A DNA stretch of 64,000 nt from Treponema sp. (GCA_014803985.1 JAAVAO010000054.1:1-64000); one strand, 5' to 3'. Shown: positions 41,065 through 51,844, counted from the first letter of the stretch. Notes: generated by a model not told the origin, from the sequence alone. Numbers and translations: made by a program.

Positions 41065-41976
41065 TTAATGAATGAGTGTCCAGTCGCTTTTTGAAGAATA
41101 ATCGCTAGTTTTTGTACCGCAGACTGCCTTTACATAAAAATAATAATGTCCCCCTGATGCTAACCCTCCTATTGTTGCCCAATTGCCTACTGAACTTTTA
41201 AGAAAGACTTTCTCAGAAGAAAAACTCCACTCGTCTCGCTGTGCATATATTTCATAACCAGTAGCACCACGGACACTACTCCACGACAAATGTGCAAATC
41301 CTCCCGAGACATCCGCATGTACAGAAGTTGGTGCAGGAAAATATTGGCGGGCGGATACAACATCACTTCTACCGCTGTCTCCGATAGAATTTTTTGCTAT
41401 TACCCAAAAGTCATATTTTTTATCTTCATTAAGATAATCTATTGTTATGCGTGTGTTGGTTGTTTCACGTGTGAATTCGGTTTCACTTTCTTGCGAATCC
41501 CCCTCACCACCTTCTAAAGATAACCGAAAGTACACGATGTAACTGTCTGCATCGTCAACGGCATCCCATGAAACGTCTATGCAGCGAAAGCCAGATGCTT
41601 TTGCTGTCACATTTTGAGGTTCGGAAGGAACAGTAATTCTCTCCCATTCGGCTGTCAGCGTAATGTTACTACGTATCGGTGTGTCAAAACTGAAGAAACT
41701 GTCGTTTTTATCCTGCCATCCTATAAACAAAAAGCCTTCTTTGGTTGGTTCAGCAGGCTCTTCTGCTTTTTCTCCGCTCACAACAATCTGAGCCTCAACT
41801 TCGCTGCCACCGTTACTGTTGAACGTCACCATGTACGTCACTTCAACGCCTGTGTCACTTCCGTTCTCCGAGCCGCCAGAGCATGCAACAAGAGTTGAGA
41901 ACGTAAACGTCACGAACATGAAAGTTGTCGCCGCAAGCAACACGCCCATTTTTAATTTTTTGAACATCTTTTTCAT
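41065..41976 (-). CDS. Lipoprotein with InlB B-type repeat and two fibronectin type III-like domains
   Basis: LVACSGG lipobox; VTFNSNGGSEVEAQIVVSGEKAEEPAEPTKEGFLFIGW; APTSVHADVSGGFAHLSWSSVRGATGYEIY. Confidence 0.85.
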   Translation of the reverse strand: MKKMFKKLKMGVLLAATTFMFVTFTFSTLVACSGGSENGSDTGVEVTYMVTFNSNGGSEVEAQIVVSGEKAEEPAEPTKEGFLFIGWQDKNDSFFSFDTPIRSNITLTAEWERITVPSEPQNVTAKASGFRCIDVSWDAVDDADSYIVYFRLSLEGGEGDSQESETEFTRETTNTRITIDYLNEDKKYDFWVIAKNSIGDSGRSDVVSARQYFPAPTSVHADVSGGFAHLSWSSVRGATGYEIYAQRDEWSFSSEKVFLKSSVGNWATIGGLASGGHYYFYVKAVCGTKTSDYSSKSDWTLIH

Positions 41977-42062
41977 AATGTCCTCCTACGCGCTTTACTT
42001 CCGCCGAAGATTATTTAGACTTTTGACCAGTTAAAAAATAAAAATTTCCTAACCAAGATGTG

Positions 42063-42118
42063 TAATTACATATAGTAATATATCGTTATAACATATTTTG
42101 TCAATGCATAATTACATA
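42063..42118. promoter_or_regulatory. Candidate operator pair for the divergent XRE regulator
   Basis: TAATTACATA at 42063-42072 and 42109-42118 in the divergent intergenic region. Confidence 0.4.
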
Positions 42119-42141
42119 ATTTTTTCTAAACTTGTTTGATT

Positions 42142-42519
42142 ATGGAAAAAACACAAGATGGTGGAAATTCTCTGCGGGAGCGACTTATAGACGAACTGAA
42201 CTATCAGAACATCTCATACAAAGCGTTTGCTACAAAAATCGGAATTAGTATGAGTACCTTGAATATGTACTTATATCGCAATTCTATGCCGTCAGCTGAC
42301 ATCGCAGTAAAAATGGCACGTGCCTTGCATACGACAGTGGAATACCTTGTAACAGGTGAACGACGTGACGCAGATACAATTGGGAAAAAGCAAATATGGC
42401 AATGGCAAAAACAGACTGTTTTGAATATAATGGATACTTTTACCGAAACACAGCTTGCATCTTTTTTGAAAATTGTGCAGGCATTTTCCGAAGCAGTAAC
42501 GAATAAAACAGGGGCTTGA
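42142..42519 (+). CDS. XRE-family HTH transcriptional regulator
   Basis: ISYKAFATKIGISMSTLNMYLYRNSMPSADIAVKMARALHTTVEYLVTG. Confidence 0.9.
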   Translation: MEKTQDGGNSLRERLIDELNYQNISYKAFATKIGISMSTLNMYLYRNSMPSADIAVKMARALHTTVEYLVTGERRDADTIGKKQIWQWQKQTVLNIMDTFTETQLASFLKIVQAFSEAVTNKTGA

Positions 42520-42668
42520 TTAGAATATAAAGTAAAATTCTATAGAAAGCATCCAAGAAGTGCGAAATTTTGTACAAAACTTACTTAGACAAGGGGTCTG
42601 TAGATGTAAGACCAACAATAATAAAGAACCCGTTAAGGCATCCTCGCATCTTATCAATCCACTTGCAA

Positions 42669-42758
42669 GTTTTGCGTAAAGCCGAGCATTGCGAGGTAGC
42701 AAAACTGGGGGCGAATGCAAAATAAATAATATGTGAACAATATATCTAGGCATTCGCC
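42669..42758 (+). repeat. Modular hairpin repeat
   Basis: GTTTTGC/GCAAAAC then GGCGAATGC (42710-42718)/GCATTCGCC (42750-42758). Confidence 0.85.
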
Positions 42759-42781
42759 CTATAACTTGCTAAAATAGAAAT

Positions 42782-43699
42782 ATGCTAAAAATCTTGTGTT
42801 TATGCTTGAGCGCAACACTGCAAAGAACAGTGCATTTTTCATTTTTTAAAGATGGCGAAGTAAATCGTTCGGAAAAATACACGCTGCACGCATCCGGGAA
42901 GGCTGTGAATTCTGCGCGAGTTTTAAACCAACTTGAAAAAGACTGTTCAACCGTTTTATGTCCGCTGGGAGAATCTCACATTGATTTATTTTTGAATTTA
43001 GCATTGCAAGACAACATACATATAATCCCTGTAAAAACGCCAGGCACTGTCCGCGAGTGCTGGACCTTGCTCGACAAGACAAATGAATGCACAACAGAAG
43101 TTGTGTGCGATGAACCTGTTGGCGAATATGATTTTGCATTGAGCCAGTCCACGTTGCTTGGCATTCTTGAAAAGGAACTAAAAAATTACGATGCATTTTT
43201 ATTTGCTGGAAGCTGTCCAAAACACTGGAGCGATGGACTTCCCTCTGTAATTGCAAAAATCATTGCAAACAGTGGCAAACCATTTCTTGCAGATTTTTCA
43301 GGAAAAAATTTGCGCCGTGTAATAGATATTTTTCCGCCATCAATCATTAAAATAAATGAAAACGAATTTCTAGACACGTTCAAACTAGGTGATTATTTAA
43401 ACGAAAATCAACTAAAATGCGCAATTACAGAAAAATCAAAGGAATTGAAAAATATCATTGTCGTAACGCGTGGCAAAAATTCAGTTTACGCCGCAGAATC
43501 AGGTGAGTTTGTTGAATTTCCAGTTGAAAAAGTCCGTGCTGTCAACACAACTGCTTGCGGAGATGCCTTTTCCGCAGGTTTTTTGTATGAATATCTCTCC
43601 TCTAGAAACTTTTTGGAATCCCTTGCAAAAGGCACTTGGTGCGCCGCTCGAAATGCTGAAAGCAGTGTTCCCGGTTCTATTATTGTTGACCTTATGTAA
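42782..43699 (+). CDS. PfkB-family sugar kinase (1-phosphofructokinase-like)
   Basis: C-terminal VNTTACGDAFSAGFLYEYL PfkB signature. Confidence 0.85.
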   Translation: MLKILCLCLSATLQRTVHFSFFKDGEVNRSEKYTLHASGKAVNSARVLNQLEKDCSTVLCPLGESHIDLFLNLALQDNIHIIPVKTPGTVRECWTLLDKTNECTTEVVCDEPVGEYDFALSQSTLLGILEKELKNYDAFLFAGSCPKHWSDGLPSVIAKIIANSGKPFLADFSGKNLRRVIDIFPPSIIKINENEFLDTFKLGDYLNENQLKCAITEKSKELKNIIVVTRGKNSVYAAESGEFVEFPVEKVRAVNTTACGDAFSAGFLYEYLSSRNFLESLAKGTWCAARNAESSVPGSIIVDLM

Positions 43700-43818
43700 T
43701 ATAAATAGTACATTTAAAGCACGTGCTCTATAACAGGCAAAAACCACAACTAAAAATTGTATGCCGACAATCGCTAGAATAACTGTGGCTGTCGGCAACA
43801 GAAAAAAGAGGTGTTTAT

Positions 43819-44283
43819 ATGAAAAAAAGTGTTATTTTTTTAGTCTTAGCATTTACAGTGGGAATGGCGTTTGCAAAGAATCCGCCAAAAGCCACGCTTG
43901 AAGTCGCTCGAAAAGTTGTTCCTGAAACTGCAAAGTATAAAACTTTCAAGTTAGACGATGGACAATATGAAATCACCTTTTTGGACACAGACAAAACAAC
44001 GTATGAGGTGGAAGTGAGTTCCTCAGCAAATAAAGTAGTGAAAATAGAGGTTGACCGTATAAAACGTTCTGAAAGCACAAATGTAGTTTTGACACAAGAG
44101 GACATACAATCTCTTGTAAAAGAAAAATTTCCAAATGCAAACAATATATATATAACGCTTGACAATGAGGACGGAAACGCCCACAAATATGAAGTGGAAT
44201 TTACAACCGATGTGTTCAAGGCTGAAATAGACATAAATCCTGAAAACGGCGATTTTGGCGACGAGGAATACGACTATTTTTAA
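43819..44283 (+). CDS. Secreted PepSY-like domain protein
   Basis: Signal peptide; two repeats of YKTFKLDDGQYEITF / HKYEVEFTTDVFKAEIDINPENGDF. Confidence 0.65.
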   Translation: MKKSVIFLVLAFTVGMAFAKNPPKATLEVARKVVPETAKYKTFKLDDGQYEITFLDTDKTTYEVEVSSSANKVVKIEVDRIKRSESTNVVLTQEDIQSLVKEKFPNANNIYITLDNEDGNAHKYEVEFTTDVFKAEIDINPENGDFGDEEYDYF

Positions 44284-44295
44284 TCAGTATATGTA

Positions 44296-44400
44296 ATCGC
44301 CTTGCCAATAAGCACGAAAAATGATATATTTTTGTAACGATTTTGTGGCAAGGTGAAATTCCCTGATCGACAGTGTAGTCTGAATGGAAGAAGTTTTAAG
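44296..44400 (+). promoter_or_regulatory. Divergent/truncated FMN riboswitch (RFN-like) upstream of rib operon
   Basis: AAGGTGAAATTCCCTGATCGACAGTGTAGTCTGAATGGAAGAAG matches RFN P5-P6 consensus; adjacent to ribE. Confidence 0.7.
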
Positions 44401-44447
44401 ACCTCTCCTCATTTAACAGATTCCATGCATTCCCTCGAAAAAATAGT

Positions 44448-45092
44448 ATGTTTACAGGAATAATTGAAGAAATCGGAAGCGTTTTAAACGTTCCTCCAAC
44501 GGGCAAATCGGGAAAAATCTCGATAAAAGCCGTTGGCGTTTTGCAAGGCTCAAAAATAGGAGACAGCATCGCAGTAAATGGCGTTTGTTTAACAATTACA
44601 GCTATTGCTGACGGGCTTTTCTTTGCCGATGTCATGGCGGAAACCTTACGAAGAAGCAATTTGGGGTCTTTAAAGCCTGGAGACAAAGTCAATTTAGAAC
44701 GAGCGCTGTCATCAGACGGACGATTTGGCGGACATATTGTAAGCGGACACATAGACGGAACAGGCGTAATAAGTCGTTTCAAAAATGAAGAAAACGCCAC
44801 TTGGGTGTATGTGAACACATCATCAGAGATTATAAATCTTATTGTAGAAAAAGGTAGCATAGCAATCGATGGAATTAGTTTGACTGTGGCAAGTGTAACT
44901 GAAAGTGACTTTGCAGCAAGCATAATTCCGCATACAGGACAAGAAACAACACTTCTTGAAAAGAAAATAGGCGACAAGGTAAATCTTGAAAATGACATAA
45001 TCGGAAAATATGTACAAAAATTAATGGGTTTACGTTTACAGCAAAGTCCTAAAGATCGAGATAAAAAATTTTTAGATTGGCTGGAAAGTTAA
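44448..45092 (+). CDS. ribE: Riboflavin synthase alpha subunit
   Basis: MFTGIIEEIG; internal duplication; GGHIVSGHIDGTG. Confidence 0.95.
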   Translation: MFTGIIEEIGSVLNVPPTGKSGKISIKAVGVLQGSKIGDSIAVNGVCLTITAIADGLFFADVMAETLRRSNLGSLKPGDKVNLERALSSDGRFGGHIVSGHIDGTGVISRFKNEENATWVYVNTSSEIINLIVEKGSIAIDGISLTVASVTESDFAASIIPHTGQETTLLEKKIGDKVNLENDIIGKYVQKLMGLRLQQSPKDRDKKFLDWLES

Positions 45093-45213
45093 AGGGCGCA
45101 ATAAAAATGATGTCGCTCATTAATTGTTGCGAGAACACAATTTATAAAAACGCAGAAAATGCACTATGTAATTTTTGGCAGGCTTTCCATAATTGCATAC
45201 TGCAAGGGGTTTT

Positions 45214-46422
45214 ATGGCATATAGTTTTAACACCATTGAAGAGGCTCTTGAAGATTTAAGAGCGGGAAAAATAATTTTGGTTTCTGATGACGAAGGGCGC
45301 GAAAACGAAGGCGATATGATTTGCGCCGCTCAATTTGCAACTCAAGCAAACATTAATTTTATGGCAACGTATGCAAAAGGCTTGATTTGCACTCCAATGA
45401 GCGAGGAAATTGCACAAAGTCTATCCCTTTACCCAATGGTTGCTGAAAACACCGACAACCATGAAACCGCTTTCACTGTTTCAATAGATTACATTTCAAC
45501 AAAAACAGGAATCAGTGCGGAGGAGCGTTCCACAACTATTTTAAAATGCGTTGACAACGATTCAAAACCATCTGACTTTAGACGACCTGGACACACATTT
45601 CCTTTGATTGCAAAAAAAGGCGGAGTTCTTGTGAGAAACGGACACACAGAAGCAACTGTGGATTTATGTCGTCTTGCAGGCTTAAAACAGTGCGGTGTGT
45701 GCTGCGAAATTATGGACGATGACGGCACAATGATGAAAATGCCAAAAATTCAAGAACTGGCAAAAAAATATGGATTTAAATATATAACGATTGGGCAACT
45801 TCAAGATTACTGTCGCATTCATGAAAAGCATGTCATTCAAGAGGCTCACGCAAAACTTCCAACAGAAGAAGGTGACTTTGATATTTATGGCTACATCAAC
45901 GACATAACAGGAGAACACCATATCGCTCTTGTAAAAGGAGAGATTGGAGACGGAGAAAATGTTTTGTGCCGTGTTCATTCTGAGTGTTTGACGGGAGATG
46001 TTTTTGGCTCTCAACGCTGCGACTGCGGTCCACAGTTAAAAGCGGCGATGAAGCGTATAAATGAAGAGGGGCGCGGAGTCATTTTATATATGCGTCAAGA
46101 GGGAAGGGGAATCGGACTTATCAACAAATTAAAGGCATATATGTTGCAAGAAGAAGGATACGACACCGTTGAAGCAAATGTAAAACTTGGATTCAAGCCT
46201 GATTTGAGGGAATATTGGATTGGTGCGCAAATTTTGAACGATTTGGGAATAAAAACGCTCCGACTTTTAACGAACAATCCAAACAAAATATATGGACTGG
46301 ACGGTTTTGGACTAAAAGTTACAAAGCGAGAACCTATAGAAATTCCAGCGCAAAAGTATGATGTTCGCTATCTAAAAACCAAGCGTGACAAAATGGGGCA
46401 TATTTTTACGGAAAAACTATAA
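45214..46422 (+). CDS. ribBA: Bifunctional DHBP synthase / GTP cyclohydrolase II
   Basis: [38 protein letters not shown]. Confidence 0.96.
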   Translation: MAYSFNTIEEALEDLRAGKIILVSDDEGRENEGDMICAAQFATQANINFMATYAKGLICTPMSEEIAQSLSLYPMVAENTDNHETAFTVSIDYISTKTGISAEERSTTILKCVDNDSKPSDFRRPGHTFPLIAKKGGVLVRNGHTEATVDLCRLAGLKQCGVCCEIMDDDGTMMKMPKIQELAKKYGFKYITIGQLQDYCRIHEKHVIQEAHAKLPTEEGDFDIYGYINDITGEHHIALVKGEIGDGENVLCRVHSECLTGDVFGSQRCDCGPQLKAAMKRINEEGRGVILYMRQEGRGIGLINKLKAYMLQEEGYDTVEANVKLGFKPDLREYWIGAQILNDLGIKTLRLLTNNPNKIYGLDGFGLKVTKREPIEIPAQKYDVRYLKTKRDKMGHIFTEKL

Positions 46423-46549
46423 TAAAGATAGCAAGGCTGTTATTAGGGGAATGATAATACCTTCCGTCTCGTCATTGTAAATGTTATATATTGCACATTC
46501 CCATTTTGCTTGAGAATGTGCTTACATAAGAAAACAGGAGAATAGAACT

Positions 46550-47014
46550 ATGAAAACACTGGAAGGGAAGCTTGTTGCTTCAGAAGGAATGAAAATTGGC
46601 ATTGTGGCATCTCGCTTCAATGAAATTATTACGAACAAATTGCTCAGCGGTGCGCTTGACGGGCTTATTCGACACGGCGTTGACGAAAACAACATCACGA
46701 CTTGTTGGGTTCCGGGAGCGTTTGAAATTCCCCTCATCGCCGACAAAATGGCTTCAAGCGGAAAATATGACGCTGTCATCGCTGTAGGAGCAGTTATTCG
46801 CGGTTCAACAAGCCACTATGACTACGTTTGCAACGAAGTATCAAAGGGCATCGCGCAGTCCGGGCTAAAAAACGGAATTCCTGTTATGTTCGGCGTAATC
46901 ACAACAGAAAACATTGAGCAAGCAATTGAACGCGCTGGAAGTAAGGCTGGCAACAAGGGTTACGACTGCGCATTGGGAGCAATTGAAATGGTAAATTTGA
47001 TAAAGCAATTATAG
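46550..47014 (+). CDS. ribH: 6,7-dimethyl-8-ribityllumazine synthase
   Basis: [40 protein letters not shown]. Confidence 0.96.
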   Translation: MKTLEGKLVASEGMKIGIVASRFNEIITNKLLSGALDGLIRHGVDENNITTCWVPGAFEIPLIADKMASSGKYDAVIAVGAVIRGSTSHYDYVCNEVSKGIAQSGLKNGIPVMFGVITTENIEQAIERAGSKAGNKGYDCALGAIEMVNLIKQL

Positions 47015-47028
47015 ACTCTATAAAGAAT

Positions 47029-47511
47029 ATGCAAACAATTTACGAAAACGGACTGCATTTTGAATGTCAACGCTGCTCATTTTGTTGTGGAAATTCGCCA
47101 GGTTTTGTCTACCTTTCCAAAAGGGATGTAAAGGAATTGTGCGCTTTTTTTAAAATGGGCGCAATTGAATTTGAAAAAAAATATTGCCGCTGGGTAACTT
47201 ATTATGGCGGACACAAAGTGCTTTCTCTGCTTGAAAAGAAAAACTATGACTGCATCCTTTGGGAAAATGGCTGTTCCGCCTATAAAGCGCGTCCCATACA
47301 ATGCAGTACATATCCATTTTGGGATTGGATGCTAGAAACTTCTGAAACGTGGAACAGTTGTGCTAAAACATGCCCTGGAATGAACAAAGGAAAACTTCAC
47401 TCAAAAGATGAAATCAAGGAAAAATGCAGTGCCTATGTAGAAAACTCTCCCATCTATGAATCCAACTGGCAGAAGGTTGCAAGAGAAATAGATCAAAGCA
47501 CTCAAGAGTAA
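47029..47511 (+). CDS. YkgJ-family cysteine cluster protein
   Basis: FECQRCSFCCGNSPGFVYLS...CSAYKARPIQCSTYPFW. Confidence 0.88.
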   Translation: MQTIYENGLHFECQRCSFCCGNSPGFVYLSKRDVKELCAFFKMGAIEFEKKYCRWVTYYGGHKVLSLLEKKNYDCILWENGCSAYKARPIQCSTYPFWDWMLETSETWNSCAKTCPGMNKGKLHSKDEIKEKCSAYVENSPIYESNWQKVAREIDQSTQE

Positions 47512-47635
47512 TCGCAACACCAAAATACGCAATCCCTACGGAATACTACGGGGTTTGCATTGCAAACTCGCAGTAAAATCCGTAATGCAACGTTAGGGCT
47601 ACTATGCCAAAATGGGTTGAAGTTCTTTATTGTGT

Positions 47636-50600
47636 TTAAATCGTGATGATACCTTCATAAAGCAATTCTGTCGAGCCTCGTAAAAACACGCTTTCACCAG
47701 TATACTTCACCGTTAGGCGACCACCTCGCACATTCACAGTGACATCTTCGTTCAATTTGCAGTAGCCATTTAAAACCGCTGCAATCACTGCGGCGCATGC
47801 ACCTGTTCCGCAAGAAGGTGTTTCTCCGTTTCCACGCTCCCACGTGCGCATTTTTAATTCATTAGGACCAACAACCCGCACAAACTCGGTGTTTGTATGC
47901 TCTGGAAAAGCCTTGTGGTTTTCAAAAAGCGGTCCTATTTTTTCAAGATTCACTTTATCCACAAAGCCATGGAATACAACGCAATGTGTATTTCCAATTC
48001 CTACGCACGTAACTTTGTAGTTTTCTTTTCCAATCGTCAACGGTTGATCCACAATTGCCTTTTCAGGAAGATTCGGAAGGTTTAATAAAATTGGCTTTAA
48101 TTTTGTAGGAATGTTTGCCGCTTCAAATTCAGGTTTTCCCATATCAATTACCACAGACGAAACTTTGCCATTTAGTTTATATGCAACAAGATGTTTTATT
48201 CCCGCCCCTGTCTTTACAGTCATTTCAGCAGTGGTTTTATCTTTATATTTATCAGCAATTTCATTAAAATTATTGTCGTGCATATATTTTGCAACGGCAC
48301 GAATTGCGTTTCCTGCCATTTTACCTTCAGTTCCATCAAGATTAAAGAATTTCATGCTTGCGTCTGCGTTGATGGATTTTCCCACAAGAACGAGGCTGTC
48401 TGCACCAATTCCGCTTCGACGATTGCAAAGACGAACAGCAAGCCCTCCCGGATTGTTTATAAACTGTTCTCTCGTGTCAATTATGATAAAATCATTTCCT
48501 GTTGCTTGCATTTTTGTAAATTGGATAGTCTGTTTTGCAGTGCGCAAATTATTTATGTCTATCAATTCTACATTTTGTGCGGAATAATGACTTGCCAAAC
48601 AATTTGCAAGTGCATTTGCCGTATCAAGAGCCGTCAAGCACGGAATATCACGCTCCACGGCGTGACGACGCATCCTCACCGAATCAGCGCGAGGATCTCG
48701 TCCCTTTGCGCTCGTTGAAATCACATAATCAACCATGCCTGAATCGAGCAACGTCAAAATATTTTCATCGGGATTTTCGCGAATTTTATGTACACTGGTA
48801 ACTTCCATTCCAAAATCACGCAAAGTGAGCGCATTTCCTTCAGTTGCATACAGCTTAAATCCCATGTCATAGAATTTTCGAGCAAGAGAAGGCAATTCAT
48901 AGCGGTCGGTTTCTCGCACGCTAAACAAAACCCCGCCACTTCGCTTCATGTTATAGCCCGCACCAATCAACCCTTTGAAAAGTGCCTCTTCCATAGTGTT
49001 GGCAATTCCCAAAACTTCGCCCGTTGATTTCATTTCAGGGCCTAGATGCGTATCCACATCCATCAGTTTTTCAAAGCTAAACACCGGCACTTTCACCGCA
49101 AAATACGGAGGAATTCTGTAAAGCCCTGTTCCATAGCCCATATCACGAATTTTTTCGCCAAGCATTGCGCGAGTTGCCAGTTCCACCATCGGAACACCAG
49201 TAACCTTGCTGATATATGGAACTGTTCGGCTTGAACGCGGATTCACCTCAATAATATACAAGTCGTTATTGTAAATCAAATATTGAATATTTACCAAGCC
49301 CTTCGTGCCAAGTTTTAATGCCAAATCCTGAGACTGTTTTACGATTTTTTCACGGAGAACATCATTCAAATTCCATGACGGATACACCGCAATTGAATCG
49401 CCTGAATGAATGCCCGTGCGCTCTATATGCTCCATAATGCCAGGAATTAAAACATCTTCTCCATCGCATATACCATCAACTTCAAGTTCAATGCCCTGCA
49501 TATATTGGTCTATTAAAATAGGATTTTCAATTCCCTGATTCAGAATGATTTTCATATATTCACGAACATCATCATCATTAAACGCAACAATCATATTCTG
49601 CCCGCCAAGAACATAACTCGGACGCAATAAAACGGGATATCCCAACTTTGAAGTTGCATCTAACGCTTCATCTAAAGTTAAAACGGTTAGTCCCTTCGGA
49701 CGCTTTATTTCAAGACGCTCACAAAGTTCATCAAATCTCTCGCGGTCTTCTGCCAAATCGATTGAATCTGCGCTTGTTCCTAAAATAGTAATTCCTTGCA
49801 AACTCAAGAATTTTGTCAATTTAATTGCCGTCTGTCCGCCAAAAGCAACAACTACGCCAATTGGTTTTTCTGTATGTATAACCCCCATCACATCTTCGGG
49901 AGTAAGCGGTTCAAAGTAAAGCCTGTCTGCTGTGTCAAAATCAGTGGAAACGGTTTCGGGATTGTTATTGATTATTGCAACTTCATATCCAAGTTTTTTG
50001 AGCGACCACACGCACTGAACAGAGGCATAGTCAAATTCAATTCCCTGGCCAATGCGAATAGGTCCAGAGCCAAGAACAACAATAGTGCCTTTTTTTCCGT
50101 TGTCATTATTGCACGAATGAAGTTCATCAAGGAATTGAGCGGCCTCGTTTTCCGCATCGTATCCCGCATAAAAATAGGGGGTTTCTGCATTGAACTCTCC
50201 AGAACAGGTGTCAACCATTTTATAACTTGTCGGAATATGCGCAAGCCGTCCTTGTGCGCGGAGAGTGGCGGCGTGTTCAGATTCGGCACGGTTTCCGCTT
50301 GATCCAACGATTTTTTCGCCAGTCATATACTCAATCACTTTGTCAGGGTAGCCGCATTTTTTTGCCTCAAGATACCGTTCGGGAGAAAGTGCAGAGCCGT
50401 CTGCAAGTTTTTTCTCCAGTGCAACGAGCGTTTCAATTTTATACAAAAACCATTCGTCTATCATTGTTACCTTGTGAATTTCATCCACCGTCATTATTTC
50501 GCGTTTTAAAGCCTGGAAAATAGCAAAAAGTCGCTGGTCCGTGCATTGATTTACACGCTCTATAATTTTTTCATTGCTTTCTTCAGCAAAGGCAGGAAGA

Positions 50601-51826
50601 TTTAAAGAAGTAACACCTATTTCCGCTCCTCGAACAGCCTTCATCAACGCCTCTTCAAAAGTGCGTCCAATCGCCATAACTTCGCCCGTCGCTTTCATTT
50701 GAGTGCCAAGTTTTCGCGCTGCATAAACAAATTTATCGAAGGGGAATTTCGGAAATTTTACAACAACATAGTCTAAAACAGGTTCAAAACAGGCGGCTGT
50801 TTTTTTTGTAACAAAATTTGGAATTTCATCCAAATTATAACCGATCGCAATTAAGGCGGCAACTTTCGCAATGGGATAACCTGTCGCCTTTGACGCAAGG
50901 GCAGACGAACGACTAACACGTGGGTTCACTTCAATTACAGCATATTCAAAGGTTTCTGGATTCAACGCAAACTGACAGTTGCACCCCCCTTCAATTTTCA
51001 GCGCGGAAATTATATTCAACGCCGCAGAACGAAGCATTTGGTATTCTTTGTCGGAAAGAGTGACTGCGGGGGCAATAACAATTGAATCCCCTGTATGAAC
51101 GCCAACAGGATCAAAGTTTTCCATTGAACATACCGTAATCACATTTCCGCTGGCATCTCTAATTACTTCAAATTCAATTTCCTTCCATCCAGAAATGCAT
51201 TTCTCAACCAAAATCTGATGGATAGGGGAGCGGTGCAATCCATTGTGCGCAATTTCATCAAGTTCCGCCTCATTGTGACAAATGCCTCCTCCTGTTCCTC
51301 CAAGCGTAAATGCAGGACGAATTATTGCGGGATACCCTATTTCATTGTTCACAAAATCAAGCGCGTCTTCATACGTTGTAACAACTTTTGACGGAATACA
51401 CGGTTCTCCAATTGAAAGCATTGTGTCTTTGAACATCTGGCGATCTTCAGCCTTGTCAATTGTATCAGGACGCGCTCCCAAAAGCTGCACATTATGGGAT
51501 GCCAAAAATCCTGACTTTGCAAGTTCCATAGAAAGAGTAAGACCAGTCTGTCCACCTAAAGTTGAAAGCAGAGAATCAGGCTTTTCCTTTTCGATAATCC
51601 GCTGAATCACTTCAGGAATGAGCGGCTCAATATAAATTGCATCCGCCATAGAATGATCTGTCATTAAAGTGGCTGGATTTGAATTCACAAGAACAACTTC
51701 TAGCCCCTGTTCTTTTAAAGCCTTGCATGCTTGTGTTCCCGCATAGTCAAATTCCGCCGCTTGTCCAATAACAATAGGACCAGAACCAATTACCATAACT
51801 TTATGAATATTTTTATTTAATGGCAT
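47636..51826 (-). CDS. carB: Carbamoyl-phosphate synthase large subunit (CarB) fused to diaminopimelate epimerase-like (DapF) domain
   Basis: CarB: VMVIGSGPIVIGQAAEFDYAGTQA and second half VVLGSGPIRIGQGIEFDYASVQ; DapF-like: FTKMQATGNDFIIID...GNGETPSCGTGACAAV. Confidence 0.93.
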   Translation of the reverse strand: MPLNKNIHKVMVIGSGPIVIGQAAEFDYAGTQACKALKEQGLEVVLVNSNPATLMTDHSMADAIYIEPLIPEVIQRIIEKEKPDSLLSTLGGQTGLTLSMELAKSGFLASHNVQLLGARPDTIDKAEDRQMFKDTMLSIGEPCIPSKVVTTYEDALDFVNNEIGYPAIIRPAFTLGGTGGGICHNEAELDEIAHNGLHRSPIHQILVEKCISGWKEIEFEVIRDASGNVITVCSMENFDPVGVHTGDSIVIAPAVTLSDKEYQMLRSAALNIISALKIEGGCNCQFALNPETFEYAVIEVNPRVSRSSALASKATGYPIAKVAALIAIGYNLDEIPNFVTKKTAACFEPVLDYVVVKFPKFPFDKFVYAARKLGTQMKATGEVMAIGRTFEEALMKAVRGAEIGVTSLNLPAFAEESNEKIIERVNQCTDQRLFAIFQALKREIMTVDEIHKVTMIDEWFLYKIETLVALEKKLADGSALSPERYLEAKKCGYPDKVIEYMTGEKIVGSSGNRAESEHAATLRAQGRLAHIPTSYKMVDTCSGEFNAETPYFYAGYDAENEAAQFLDELHSCNNDNGKKGTIVVLGSGPIRIGQGIEFDYASVQCVWSLKKLGYEVAIINNNPETVSTDFDTADRLYFEPLTPEDVMGVIHTEKPIGVVVAFGGQTAIKLTKFLSLQGITILGTSADSIDLAEDRERFDELCERLEIKRPKGLTVLTLDEALDATSKLGYPVLLRPSYVLGGQNMIVAFNDDDVREYMKIILNQGIENPILIDQYMQGIELEVDGICDGEDVLIPGIMEHIERTGIHSGDSIAVYPSWNLNDVLREKIVKQSQDLALKLGTKGLVNIQYLIYNNDLYIIEVNPRSSRTVPYISKVTGVPMVELATRAMLGEKIRDMGYGTGLYRIPPYFAVKVPVFSFEKLMDVDTHLGPEMKSTGEVLGIANTMEEALFKGLIGAGYNMKRSGGVLFSVRETDRYELPSLARKFYDMGFKLYATEGNALTLRDFGMEVTSVHKIRENPDENILTLLDSGMVDYVISTSAKGRDPRADSVRMRRHAVERDIPCLTALDTANALANCLASHYSAQNVELIDINNLRTAKQTIQFTKMQATGNDFIIIDTREQFINNPGGLAVRLCNRRSGIGADSLVLVGKSINADASMKFFNLDGTEGKMAGNAIRAVAKYMHDNNFNEIADKYKDKTTAEMTVKTGAGIKHLVAYKLNGKVSSVVIDMGKPEFEAANIPTKLKPILLNLPNLPEKAIVDQPLTIGKENYKVTCVGIGNTHCVVFHGFVDKVNLEKIGPLFENHKAFPEHTNTEFVRVVGPNELKMRTWERGNGETPSCGTGACAAVIAAVLNGYCKLNEDVTVNVRGGRLTVKYTGESVFLRGSTELLYEGIITI

Positions 51827-51844
51827 TTCAAAATCCCCTTTATC

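Noticed and set aside
50990-51000. C6 tract in carB as phase-variable site
   Set aside because: Short run within a conserved housekeeping ORF that is intact
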